Positions 1-10,000 of a stretch of 64,000 nucleotides of DNA are shown piece after piece. Location: contig NC_087071.1 in assembly GCF_963678635.1 (NCBI RefSeq), positions 30,742,141-30,806,140 of the forward strand. Direction: 5' to 3'. Origin of the DNA: Symsagittifera roscoffensis. Taxonomy: Eukaryota > Xenacoelomorpha > Acoela > Convolutidae. The position numbers and the translations under genes were made by a program. A model generated the notes under the pieces. The model was not told where the DNA came from. It did not search any database and saw nothing but the letters and a program-made list of their open reading frames with translations. Positions within the stretch are counted from its first letter, which is position 1; every line of letters begins with the position of its first letter.

Positions 1-2
1 GT

Positions 3-452
3 ATAACTTTTTCAAGCCCGCAAATTCCTAGTCTAATTGGATTCAAAGGCGTCAGAGATGGAACTGGTTATCATATAGGTTACAAACAAGGAAGCACGAA
101 ACATAGCACATTCTCTACCCAAGATCTTATTGCTGACTATCCCGTTGATGTATGCGCTGGTACTCAGCTTAAGTTTATTTATCTGGACATAATTCATTAT
201 CAAATAGTCGGAGACACAAAAGCACCCCTTTTACGAGTCATTGATACAAATCGTCGAGTGAAAAACGGTTACGCATGTACAATTGAACCGAATCATCGTA
301 AAGTGTTTAGTAATTTGGATTTTAAAAAACTTTTGGTCAATAATATTTCCAATATTTCTGTGAACTTGCGCACAGAAACTGGAGGACTTGTTCCTTTCGC
401 TGGAGGGGGAAAAGTTGTTCTGACTTTGAAATTTCAAAAGTTTAGCAATTGA
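3..452 (+). CDS. Penton-like minor capsid protein, C-terminal part
   Basis: The reading frame is open from the window edge to a TGA at 450-452, giving the last 149 residues. The protein is rich in beta-strand-like segments and ends in a glycine-rich loop (GGLVPFAGGGK) followed by a strand. This, and its place directly before the small basic protein and the major capsid gene, fits the minor capsid (penton) protein of Polintons. Its role would be to form pentameric vertices of an icosahedral capsid. No catalytic residues are expected. The N-terminus lies upstream of the window. The family assignment rests mainly on gene order, so it is moderate. Confidence 0.6.
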   Translation: MTFSSPQIPSLIGFKGVRDGTGYHIGYKQGSTKHSTFSTQDLIADYPVDVCAGTQLKFIYLDIIHYQIVGDTKAPLLRVIDTNRRVKNGYACTIEPNHRKVFSNLDFKKLLVNNISNISVNLRTETGGLVPFAGGGKVVLTLKFQKFSN

Positions 453-457
453 TCAAA

Positions 458-865
458 ATGGATTCATATTACCACAACCAAGCAAACCTACCACATTTCT
501 CGGGGCATTATAGACAACGAGGCAGTGGCTTCGGTGCATTAGCCTTGGGAATAGGAAGAGTCGCACTTCAACTGGCTCGAAAATTTGTGATACCCGCGGC
601 TAAAAAAATCGGAAAAGAACTACTTCTTCAGGCAGCTCCAGAACTGATAGAAGTTGCAACAAAAAGAAAAAGTCCTAAGCAGGCACTCAAAAGCACCGTT
701 AGAAAAACAATCAAAAAGCAAGTAGGAGGAGGAAGTAGATCTCGGAAAAGTCATCCAAAAAGAATGACGGCGTTTAAACGAAAAACGAGACGCGTCATTC
801 CCAGAAAACGAACTGCACAGAGAAGTCGCTCCGATTTCTTTACAAGGGTTAAAAATGATTTCTAA
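458..865 (+). CDS. Small basic glycine-rich capsid/core peptide (pX/pVI-like)
   Basis: The 135-aa protein starts at ATG 458, six bases after the preceding stop; the in-frame TTG at 449 is a less likely start. The middle (about residues 20-65) is glycine-, alanine- and hydrophobic-rich and could form an amphipathic helix. The C-terminal half is very basic, with many Lys and Arg residues (for example KRKTRRVIPRKR). Polintons and adintoviruses carry a comparable small protein next to the capsid genes, likened to adenovirus core or membrane-active proteins. DNA binding or membrane disruption is therefore inferred. Its last 11 bases overlap the start of the major capsid gene. It is intact. Confidence 0.65.
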   Translation: MDSYYHNQANLPHFSGHYRQRGSGFGALALGIGRVALQLARKFVIPAAKKIGKELLLQAAPELIEVATKRKSPKQALKSTVRKTIKKQVGGGSRSRKSHPKRMTAFKRKTRRVIPRKRTAQRSRSDFFTRVKNDF

Positions 866-2164
866 TTTAATCCCGAGTGAAGCAACTCACAGCTCCTTGG
901 ACTTATTTGAGAAACCGCCTTTACTTGTCACTTTTGAAAATGCATTCACCCAAAAAAATGGACCTTCCTACTCTCCTGATGGTCCTATGCTCTAGTTTGA
1001 AGTACTCGGCGACAGAAATAATTTCATCGATCTTCAACGTACTCGTTTGGAAATAGTTGCACGAATTGTTCGAAGCAATGGAAACGTGCTTCGAACCCAT
1101 GCTACAGAGGCGGCAAACAGAGATACGCCGTATTTTGTTAACAATCCTTTATCTTCAATATTTTCTGAGTGTACACTGTCTCTGAATGGTGAAAAAGTAT
1201 CAACTACCAATGCTAATTTTGCCCATAAAAGCTTTATTGAGACCGAGTTTTCATACGGTAATGATGCCAAGAAAACATGGTTGGCTTGTCAAGGTTATTA
1301 TTTTGAAGAAAATCCATCAGCAATTGACGGTGCTGGAAGGAGAGCAGATGATGTTACGGAGCGTAAAGGTCTCGTTGCGGCCTCGAGCGAGCTGAAGCTA
1401 TTTGGTTAAATTGCTTGCGACTTTTTGTCGTGTGACAAGCATCTACTTAGCGGTGTGACAATAAAATTGTCTCTTCTCCTAATGATTTTGTTGTCATATC
1501 TGAAGATGCAGCTAAACACTACAAGGTCCAAATAATCGAAGCTAACCTCTATGTCAGAAAGATGACTGTGACTGACTATGTTCTCTCATCAATAGAAAAA
1601 ACTTTGTTGAAGAACCTGGCAATTTACAATTACATCGAAGTAGTACCAAAAACGTTTCTCGCAACTGCAGGAGTACAAAGCTGGCGACAAGAGGATGTTT
1701 TTGCAAAAGAACCTGTTCGAAGAATGATAGTAGCAATGAGCATAAACGAAGCATATTTGGGTACTAATAGAACAAACCCTTTTCATTACCAGAAATTTGG
1801 GTTGAATGAGATCATTGTGTACAGAAACGGTCTACCCATTGCCGGAACTCCCATCTCAACATCAGACAATAAAAGAATTTATTACAATACGCTTGAGGCT
1901 CTTGATTTTGTTTTAAACGCTAGTCATGGAATCAGTCTCGCTAATTATGATAATCATTATATTATGGCTTTTGATCTCACGTCTACTCAGGAGGCTTCAC
2001 ACGATTTAATTCATCCTGAATTGACCAATTGCACTATTTCGCTCGAACTCAAGTTTGACGCAGGTCTCGGTAATAACGTCGAGTTATTGTTTATGGGAGA
2101 GCGTGCATCAACAGTTTATGTGCGTTCAGATAGAAAAATTACCAAAAACACTCTTATGACCTAA
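855..2164 (+). pseudogene. Polinton major capsid protein gene, broken
   Basis: Translation from ATG 855 gives a protein like the invertebrate family annotated as uncharacterised protein F54H12.2, which is the capsid protein of Mavericks. Recognisable blocks include an N-terminal strand followed by NNFIDLQRTRLE, a central NNPLSSIFSECTLSLNGEKV segment, and a C-terminal strand ending in ELLFMGERASTVYV. The gene is disrupted by TAG at 993-995, TAA at 1407-1409 and a frameshift near 1465-1480, after which frame 2 runs to the stop at 2164. Without these it would be about 435 codons, normal for the family. It overlaps the upstream ORF by 11 nt and is followed 8 nt later by the protease. Confidence 0.85.
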
Positions 2165-2171
2165 GAAAGAC

Positions 2172-2609
2172 ATGGATAATCTTCAACTAGTAGAAATTAT
2201 TAACCGTTGTAAACATTTGAAACATCGCTTTAGAGGTGTTGTTTGGGCAGATTTGCCATGCTCTTCAGTACTGAAAAACGATAATACATTCATGATTATG
2301 AATGCCTCACCATCGGATCAACCTGGAACCCACTGGTTGCTTTTTGCTCAAGCTGGAGGACAGATATTCTTCGCAGATCCTCTAGGTAAACGATTATGTG
2401 ATTATCCCCTCGTGTACAAGAATATGCGACGTACAATTCACGAGGGAAATCAGCTACTGTTGAAAAAACCAATACAATCAGCTGATTCCGTGTTATGCGG
2501 ACTTTATTGTATTTATGTTGCTCATGTTATAATTACAAACAATTTTCCAATAGGTTTCAAACTTAATGATCAAGATTTGATAAGATTTGCCAAACATATG
2601 CTATTCTAA
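2172..2609 (+). CDS. Adenain-like (C5/Ulp1-type) capsid maturation cysteine protease
   Basis: This intact 145-aa protein has the order and spacing of an adenovirus-type cysteine protease. The catalytic His lies in GTHWLLF (about residue 54), an acidic partner in the following strand (FFADPLG), and Gln and Cys in the C-terminal block around ADSVLCGLYC (Cys near residue 115). In Polintons and adenoviruses this enzyme cleaves capsid and core precursors during virion maturation. It starts 8 nt after the capsid gene stop and is read in the same direction. It is short compared with adenain (about 200 aa) but typical for Polintons. It is the best-preserved enzyme gene of the element. Confidence 0.85.
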   Translation: MDNLQLVEIINRCKHLKHRFRGVVWADLPCSSVLKNDNTFMIMNASPSDQPGTHWLLFAQAGGQIFFADPLGKRLCDYPLVYKNMRRTIHEGNQLLLKKPIQSADSVLCGLYCIYVAHVIITNNFPIGFKLNDQDLIRFAKHMLF

Positions 2610-2710
2610 ATTAATTTATTGATGTTTTTGTAAAATTTATAAATTCGTTTTTTTTTTTCAATTCATTCTTATTAACAAATTTTTCTGCAAGTTTATGTGA
2701 ACCGCAAAAA

Positions 2711-2811
2711 GTTTCATATCAAGTCCTTCGAAATATTAAAGCATGGCCGTTTGGTTTAAGGGGCAATAGCTAACCCGGCGTTGCTCGTCGCTACGCTCCT
2801 CGGGAACGCCT
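2711..2811 (+). repeat. Left arm of a ~100-bp inverted repeat pair
   Basis: This segment is the reverse complement of 6267-6370 with only about two mismatches. It lies between the convergent 3' ends of the protease gene (ends 2609) and a minus-strand ORF (ends 2869). Each arm also contains a short internal stem (GGCGTT with AACGCC). The pair brackets 3.4 kb with genes in both orientations. Confidence 0.9.
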
Positions 2812-2868
2812 TCCGCTTGTGTAGTAACATTTTTTTTTTGATATACAAGAGCGAAAGAAAACCAATAT

Positions 2869-3495
2869 TTAAAACTTGAATTTCTTCTCCATGATAAATT
2901 TCACAAACAAAGTGTTTGAATCAATTTCCATACAACCATTTCCACTTAAAATTATGTCAATTAGTTTAGAAAACTCAGCAGCGTTTTCACCATTCAAAAT
3001 ATTAGTAAAACGTTCAATTGTTACATTAGTAATCAGGTCAGTTTGAGTTTGAACAGATTTAGTCTGCGAGCCGAAGCAAACTTGAGGCAATCGTCTTCCA
3101 ACTGGAACACCACTAACATCTAAGTTGTTGATGGAGTTATAATTCACAGCTTTTTTCAGTTTTTCCATCAGAGGGCCAGACAATTCATAGTTGGAGCAAC
3201 CCAAAATTAAATATTTGAATGTAGAGAGAAGACAAGGAACAACGAAGGCTTTTGAAGTCATCTTGTTAAGTAAATCGGTAGACTCTTTCGTAAATTCGAC
3301 CAGCACATGATAATGTTTTTCGTTGTCAATCGAATGGTTGCAAAAATCTAATTTATTCGAATGGGAGGATACTGCAAAATTTGCTTTTGAACCGAAGCCC
3401 GAAAAGTTGGGTTCATGATTCAGGATGAAAAATTTGTAATTTTTACGGAACTGTTTGAAATAATCAGGGGATTGCTCATACATTGCTTCAACCAT
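2869..3495 (-). CDS. Hypothetical protein with Rep/HUH-endonuclease-like motifs
   Basis: The 208-aa protein has no family that I recognise outright. Two segments resemble motifs of rolling-circle/rolling-hairpin Rep proteins in the right order and spacing. FFILN (residues 22-26) resembles motif I, and HYHVLVEF (61-68) resembles motif II, where two histidines bind the metal. A catalytic tyrosine is not certain: Tyr103 (NYELSG) and Tyr119 are candidates, and the usual nearby Lys is missing. There is no helicase domain. It lies 37 nt downstream of the PC4-like gene on the same strand, so the two may be co-transcribed. If it is a Rep relative it may nick or bind DNA in replication; this is inference. 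It is intact. Confidence 0.4.
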   Translation of the reverse strand: MVEAMYEQSPDYFKQFRKNYKFFILNHEPNFSGFGSKANFAVSSHSNKLDFCNHSIDNEKHYHVLVEFTKESTDLLNKMTSKAFVVPCLLSTFKYLILGCSNYELSGPLMEKLKKAVNYNSINNLDVSGVPVGRRLPQVCFGSQTKSVQTQTDLITNVTIERFTNILNGENAAEFSKLIDIILSGNGCMEIDSNTLFVKFIMEKKFKF

Positions 3496-3532
3496 TGCTT
3501 TGAAGTTTCAATAGAATAACGAGTTGATAATG

Positions 3533-3892
3533 TTACACAACCCGACAGTTATCATCGTTTTCACTTTCGCATTCCTTTTCAGAGCATGAAGATTTTTTAG
3601 ATTTGTTCCGCTTTTTTCTAAGTTTTTCAGTCACGTCGCAGTTTTTTGCTTTCGTCAACCTTTTAATTTTTGTGTAATTGTCCGCCAAGGACTCGAATTC
3701 ACCAGTTGACAAAGTTATTCCTTGTCGATACTTGAAAGTTCCTTCTTCGTCTTTTTTGTACAATTTGATAGTTATGTAAGTACCGGTCTGTGCGAATGTT
3801 TTTGCACCGACTCTAACTAAACGTTTATCATTCGAAGATATATCCCTAAAATCATCGAAATAGTCTACATCCGTGTCAAGAGAAGCGTACAT
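3533..3892 (-). CDS. PC4/p15-like single-stranded DNA-binding protein
   Basis: In this 119-aa protein, residues about 18-76 follow the pattern of the PC4 (transcription coactivator p15) C-terminal domain: a short strand (KRLVRVGAKTF), a strand of the TYITIKLYKKDE type, a glycine turn, then KYRQGITLSTGEFESLADN, which matches the strand-plus-helix end of the fold. PC4 proteins bind melted or single-stranded DNA as dimers. A Lys/Arg/Ser-rich tail (about 78-101) and an acidic end follow. It precedes the Rep-like ORF on the minus strand by 37 nt and faces away from the plus-strand ORF at 4519, so replication or transcription of the element is its likely setting. The start is the first ATG of the open frame. 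Confidence 0.55.
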   Translation of the reverse strand: MYASLDTDVDYFDDFRDISSNDKRLVRVGAKTFAQTGTYITIKLYKKDEEGTFKYRQGITLSTGEFESLADNYTKIKRLTKAKNCDVTEKLRKKRNKSKKSSCSEKECESENDDNCRVV

Positions 3893-4518
3893 TATAAATG
3901 AATAACAACCAACTGGTTTTTAGTGTGGAGCGTTGAAGAATGACTGATCACAGTATACGAGACAGATCATGCGCTCCCAAAGTAAAAATTTAGGTGATAA
4001 AGTTTACGAGCGCCCTAAGCCATATTGATAAGACTTAATCACCAAGGATATAATTTCTTTAACGATAAACCTCTTTTTATATGGGTATTTGGTTACTTTT
4101 TCCCCCGGCTATACTCTAAAAATTTTCTAGTGTTATTTATTGTGACGGTTATTTTAATGACTGTTATGAATCATGGTAATGAATTTCTAACAGCATAACA
4201 TTGATTGTATGGCAAACTATCATGAAAACTTGATTTTGAGTGCTTTCGCCCGTAGCCACTATAATAAAGCTGTCACATAAATCTAAAAAATCGGGTTTTC
4301 ACATTCATTCCTAACATGACCTCAGGCGTCATGCTTAAAAGAATGAATAAAATTTGATAGCCTTATCTAAAAAGTTATTAGCTTTGACGTAATTGAACTA
4401 TGCCACCCCTTTCCTGATCTCATTCTCATTAATAAACTTTTCATACTTTTCATTCTCTCAATTTCATTTCGGTAGTTCAGTCATTTCATTTTAACAAAAC
4501 TTTAAACCTCTTCAAGTC
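3893..4518. other. Divergent intergenic region, possible bidirectional promoter
   Basis: This 626-bp AT-rich stretch separates a minus-strand gene pair from a plus-strand ORF, so promoters for both directions should lie here. I see no coding sequence. Imperfect hairpin words and a pyrimidine-rich tract precede the plus-strand ORF, but I cannot identify a specific TATA or initiator element with confidence. Confidence 0.4.
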
Positions 4519-5168
4519 ATGACTAGTCCTTTACAAATAATCTCAGTGTCTGATCGAGAAAGAACAATTATCTACCAAACATACACGAGAGAGTCGATTG
4601 CAGTCATCCATAAACAGAAAGAGAGAGTCTCTCCGTCTACAGCAAGACCGTTCCGTTCAATGACTTGGCTCCCCGAAAAAACGACGAGAATCAAAACGAG
4701 GAATGGACTACAAAAAGTCATATCATGCTACCGAACTACCTCCTTGATCACATCGATCTACTTAGACAGAATCGAAAACGAATGTACGAGAGTTGCACTA
4801 TTCACGAGAGCTATCCGGCATTAGAAAAGACGGAGATAAACGACACAACCTCGCTCGAGCAGTCTCCAAGAAAAATTCTCTTCGCGTATGACTGCGAGTC
4901 AATGCCGTTGTATGAAAATCAGGAGGGATGTATTCGTGACTATGCAGAGCGCGAAGCGTACTGGGATATTCCGACAGCAATGTCTCCCGAGTCGTTTGTT
5001 AGGGGAGCAGTTTCAACTCCAGAACAATCAACTTCCTATTCGGATGCTCAGGTTTCATCTAGTGCGGAGACAATTGATCTAGTCACCCCAGATCTCATTC
5101 AAGGCACTCCTCCAAATGCAGCTTGCTATGCGCCAAAAAAGAGAAAACTACAGTTTCGAGGTTTCTAA
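4519..5168 (+). pseudogene. Hypothetical Polinton accessory ORF with C-terminal NLS-like motif, one frameshift
   Basis: Frame 1 is open from ATG 4519 and frame 3 is open from 4614 to the TAA at 5166-5168. The frame-3 part has no ATG near its beginning. The simplest reading is one gene of about 216 codons with a single frameshift between about 4614 and 4660. The C-terminal half is acidic and Ser/Thr-rich and ends with PKKRKL, which resembles a monopartite nuclear localisation signal. I recognise no domain. It lies inside the segment bounded by the inverted repeats, together with the PC4-like and Rep-like ORFs. A nuclear DNA- or transcription-related role is only a guess. Confidence 0.45.
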
Positions 5169-6266
5169 TAACTTAAACAAAAAACTTTCCTTTGTTTCAA
5201 ATATTATTCCAAGGTTTTATATTTTCATTTTTGTTTGATTTGACTTCTAAGCTGTTTTAACATTACTGTGTGTATATTTTTTGTCTCAGTTTTTATTTTG
5301 CTTAATAGATCAATTAAAGTTTGCCCCGTAAAGTTTTCAGCAAAATCTTAGAGAAAAACTAGAAAAAAAAATCACATATCGAGAATAATTTTACGCTAAA
5401 ATTGTTGTTTGAGAAAGAATGAGAGAGAGAGAGAGAGAGAGATAAATACACTTGCTCAGTAGTGAACCCCATTTGGAATATCCTTTTCGGGATATTGCTT
5501 TCTTTTCAAAAGGAAGATAAATATGGAAGGGTCCAACATTTTCTTGTTGGTGGTCCAACCATATTTATTTGGCTTTTTTATCAAACACTCTCTGTCCTCT
5601 CTCTCATCATACTTTGTGCCCGGTGGGGTTAGCCAGGTCTTACGCAAAGTAACAGAGAGTGTTTTAAGCCATAAATCTGCATTATATTACATTCATATAC
5701 ATGTTTTGGGTGTAAAACGGACAATTTTTTGGTAAAAATGTGAAAAAAAAAAAATTGTTTTTTTTTCGAAAAATGAAAATGACCCTTAACCCTGCTCAGA
5801 AATTCATGGCAAATTGATTGAGGGTAGTTTCAATGGATTTGGAGAGAAAAAAAATTTTTCCCAATTTTTTTTTCAATATTTTCACAAAAATCAGATTTTC
5901 TCAAAAAATCACAACTTTTTAAGCGTCTACTCTCATTGATTGGGCTATAAATGTTTTTTTTTAAATTCTACGCTTGTCCTAATTACGTATCAGATAGCTC
6001 CTAAAAATTTCAAACCACATTTACTTGAATTTAAAACGTGAACGAATAATTCAAGCTAAAAATGAAGGAAAAAAGAAGTTAAAAAATTATGTTTTTTAAA
6101 TTTCGAACTTGACCAGTAGAACTGTGCTCGAGGTCCCACAAAACTTACTAGTTTTTTTGTTGATAGATTTAAAAGATATTTTTTTAAACATTACTTTTCT
6201 TTTTTCACAACATAAAAAGTTTGAGGTTTTCGTTTATTTTGAAACTTGAAATTACAGAACGGGAGG
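5169..6266. other. Non-coding stretch with GA microsatellite
   Basis: No gene is seen. A (GA)n microsatellite lies at about 5420-5442. An imperfect hairpin lies at about 5500-5580 (ATAAATATGG pairing with CCATATTTAT around 5517-5572). The rest is A/T homopolymer-rich. Confidence 0.6.
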
Positions 6267-6370
6267 CGTTCCCGAGGAGCGTAGCGACGAGCAACGCCGG
6301 GTTAGCTATTGCCCCTTAAACCAAACGGCCATGCCTTAATATTTCGAAGGACATGATATGAAATGTTTCA
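6267..6370 (-). repeat. Right arm of the ~100-bp inverted repeat pair
   Basis: This is the reverse complement of 2711-2811 with about two mismatches. It lies about 0.7 kb upstream of the DNA polymerase start. The stretch 6371-7064 between it and the polymerase holds no gene that I can see and probably contains the polymerase promoter. Confidence 0.9.
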
Positions 6371-7064
6371 CGGGACACTGAATGACATGAAGGAAACTTT
6401 GATTCCGATATCTTTTACACATTCAAATGACAATCTATGCTTATCATGCATCGGTAACTATCAAGGTGTCGAATTTGCAAAATTTTCATTTTTTAAGTTT
6501 ACTATTTTATTTCAACTTAATTAGTTAGTTGAGGGCTTTACTTTCTGAATACTTTTATCTCATGTTTCTACTTTTTATTATACCTATTTACGCAAACCAA
6601 GAACTGGGCTTGAAATCATTAGCAAATTACTGTTTCACGGTTAAAATTAGTCAGAAAAAGTTTTAGGCTCTATCTGAATCATTCTAAGCTTTAAACTTTG
6701 TAATTTAGAGCTGAAATGTTAATTGAAAGTCTAAACCAGTCCCCTAAAAAAAGCCAAAACTTTATCGCTAACCCTTAAAATTAACAGCAAAAGTTTGAGG
6801 CTGTAAATGAATCAGTTTTTAGTATACAAAACTCCTGCACTTGAGCAGAGTGATGAGACATATAGAGCTTAAAGCTAGAATAAACCCTGTTTTTGGAAAG
6901 GAAAGTACCTATTACCGAGACGGCGAAGTATAACTCTCGTTAATGGCTTCTACTTGCCCTTACCCGAAAAGTTTTTTGGTGCTAGTCACTTCTCGCTTTT
7001 GCTTTTCATAACCAGTTCTACTTCTTGAAATTTTCCTGAATTACTTCAGTAACTTCAACAAACA

Positions 7065-10000
7065 ATGCCGAACTCTACTTCTATCGCGACACCTGTTCCT
7101 TGCCAGCAGTGCGGAAAAATACTGAGCTCTAAAAGGAACTTGAGAAGACATGAGCAAAAAGTTCACAAGATCCTTCCTCCCCCTCCTCCTCAAACTGTTT
7201 GCGATGAGTGTCTCGAGTCATTCGAGAGTTTGTCAGAAGCCCGAGAGCACGTCGAGCTGGTACATGACATGACTTTGAATAGTCATTGTATCTATTGCCA
7301 TACAATATTTCTCACCGCGGAAAGCTATGGACAACACTTGCTGAAGAAGCACGCATTGCCAGTTTGGGACGGCATTGAGACGACGTCTTCCGCTGCCCCA
7401 ACGGAAAGCGCGTTCAGAGGCAAATTGCGTCGATACGATCTCAAAGTTGGTGAAAAAGAAATGGATTTGCTTCAAGTCATGATGCAAAACAAGGAGGAAA
7501 TAGATGCTCTTATACTGGAAAGGGTCAAAGAGGGTCCGAACAAGGTGCAATTCCACGTGGAAGTGGGAATGATCAAAATTCCCACTGTGCAAGACGGGGA
7601 CAGTGGAAAATTCGAAAAGACCATGCTGTTTCTGAACACTAAGACATTGACAGTGTACTTCGAGGGAATAGCTGGGGTTCAATTCTTGGAACTGATTGAA
7701 CATATGGTCAACCAAGTCAATTCGTTCTCTTCTCATGGTAGCGGATGGATTATTGACAGAATTGAAAAATTGCAAATCAGTTTCGCGGCCTTCTCACCAA
7801 TAAGAGCAGGATCCTACCTCGAGCTACCTGATGCACTCAGCGCAGCATCTACTCTGCTCACAAATATCAACACTAAAGATGATGACCGTTGCTTTCTCTA
7901 CTGCTTTGTTGCCGCATATCATAATGTGAATGAGCCGGCCCTCTACCCCACATCTAGACGGTGGCTGGAGAAAAACAAAGTCTCAACCTACAATCTCGAC
8001 AAAGAAGGAATTGTGAAAATCAATGGGGAATACGAAATGCCAATGGGTCTGATGGATATGGACAGATTTGAAAAGTTGAACAATTGTCAAATCAACGTCT
8101 TCCGGTAAGCAAATTCTAATTGCCTTCTAAAAATTTTAAAATTCCTTCAATAATGTTCTTCACCTATTCAAACACCCTTTTTATTTCATTTCAAACCTAG
8201 GTATAAAAATTATTTTTCTGTTCAGGTACAACGATGGCAAATTGTTGCCCATAAGAGTATCGAGCAGATTCACTACTAGCCTGATTGTGGACTTGTTGCT
8301 GCTGACAGATGGATCAAAATATCACTATGTGTTGATAAGTGATCTCCAGAAACTGGTCGAGTACGTGCGGCACAAATTGCACCGATTTCAATCTGAGATT
8401 TGTCGCAAATGTTTCCACACATGCGCTTCATTCGAAACTCTGAGAAGACATCAAGAACTGTGCTACCAAGACGAAGATGTCGTCATAACAATGCCCAAGC
8501 CGGGAAAAGATGACCACAAGTTCAGAAACTTAACAGCTCGTTGGTACGTACCCAGAGTAATCTACTTTGATTTGGAGTCACTGCTCTTACCAGTATACGG
8601 ACCGCAACCTGATCCGCGAAAATCTAGCACGCAAACAATTGAAATCCATCAACCGTGCGGCTACGCGTTAGCAGTAATCGAATTTGGGAAAAAAGACCTG
8701 TTAAAGTTTGAGCTTAAAAGAGGACCGAATGTGATGGAAGAGCTAATTAGCTCCCTTGAATCGTTAGCGAGACAAATTTACGTAGAAAAAATGGAAATAT
8801 TACACTTTCACTGGTATAACAGACCAGGAACGGGAAGATGCTACAATTTGTTGGATATGCGAGAATGATTTTTCCGACAATGATCAAGTGGTACTTGATC
8901 ATTGCCATTACACCAACAAGTTTCTGGGTTGGGCACACAATGAGTGTAACGTTAATAGAAAAACAACAAATTACATTCCAGTGGTAGCTCATAATTTGTC
9001 AAATTATGATTTACACTTTATAATCAAAGCGCTGGCAAAAAGCGATTCGGAAAACACTTTTTCCGTAATACCCGCATCTGAAGAAAAATATATATCCTTG
9101 ACAATCTCAGTCTACATAAAAACGTACACGGACAAAAACGGAAAAATCAAAAAACTCTACGAAAATCTGAGATTCATCGATTCGTATAGGTTCATGCTAG
9201 CATCATTGGCAAAACTTGTCGATAATTTGCCCAACGAAAAGTTTTTTCTGCTGGAGAACTATTTTGAAAAACTCGGCCACTCACGTGAAAAAGTCAGTCT
9301 GTTGAAACAGAAAGGGCATTACCCCTACTCATACTTCAACTCATTCGAAAAATTCCGAGAAACTCGCCTTCCCCCACGAGCAATGTGGAAAAATAGTCTA
9401 ACAGGAGGGGATGTGAGTGTTTCAAGAAGCGAGTACAATCATGCCCATAAAGTTTTCACCGAACTGAAGTGTGGCTCACTTGGTGATTACCACGACTTGT
9501 ACTTGACTACAGATGTGCTATTGCTTGCTTCCGTTTTCGAAGCTTTTCGTGAAGTTTGCTATCAAACATACGGGCTGGATTGCGCCTGTTACTTCACGGC
9601 AAGTAACCTTTCCGGGGACGCCTTTCTAAAAATTTGTAAGCCCGAACTGAAACTCTTAACGGACCGTGAACATCTAGACCTTGTGCAGCGAATGATACGA
9701 GGAGGCATGTCGTCGGTTTACGCGCGCCGATTTTACAAAGCAAAAAATAAATACCTCGACGATTTTTCGCCCTCAGAACCATCAAGCTACATCCTCAATA
9801 TTGATGCAAACAATTTGTACGGGGGGATAATGAAACACTGCCCTTTGCCCTTAAACGATTTTTCAATAGTTGAAAAAAGTCTGGCAGACATACTGCTCAC
9901 CAGCGAAACCTCAGAGTGGGGTTATATAGTTGAAGTCAATTTAACCATACCCGAAGAGCTTCACGACTTCTTTGCTGATTACCCCCTTGCCCCCTCTCGT

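Noticed and set aside
2741-2760. tRNA A-box-like TGGCCGTTTGG in the inverted repeat arm
   Set aside because: No B box or cloverleaf follows, so a tRNA or SINE call is not supported.
7233-7775. 180-codon minus-strand ORF
   Set aside because: It lies entirely antisense to the conserved polymerase N-terminal region and has no features of its own.
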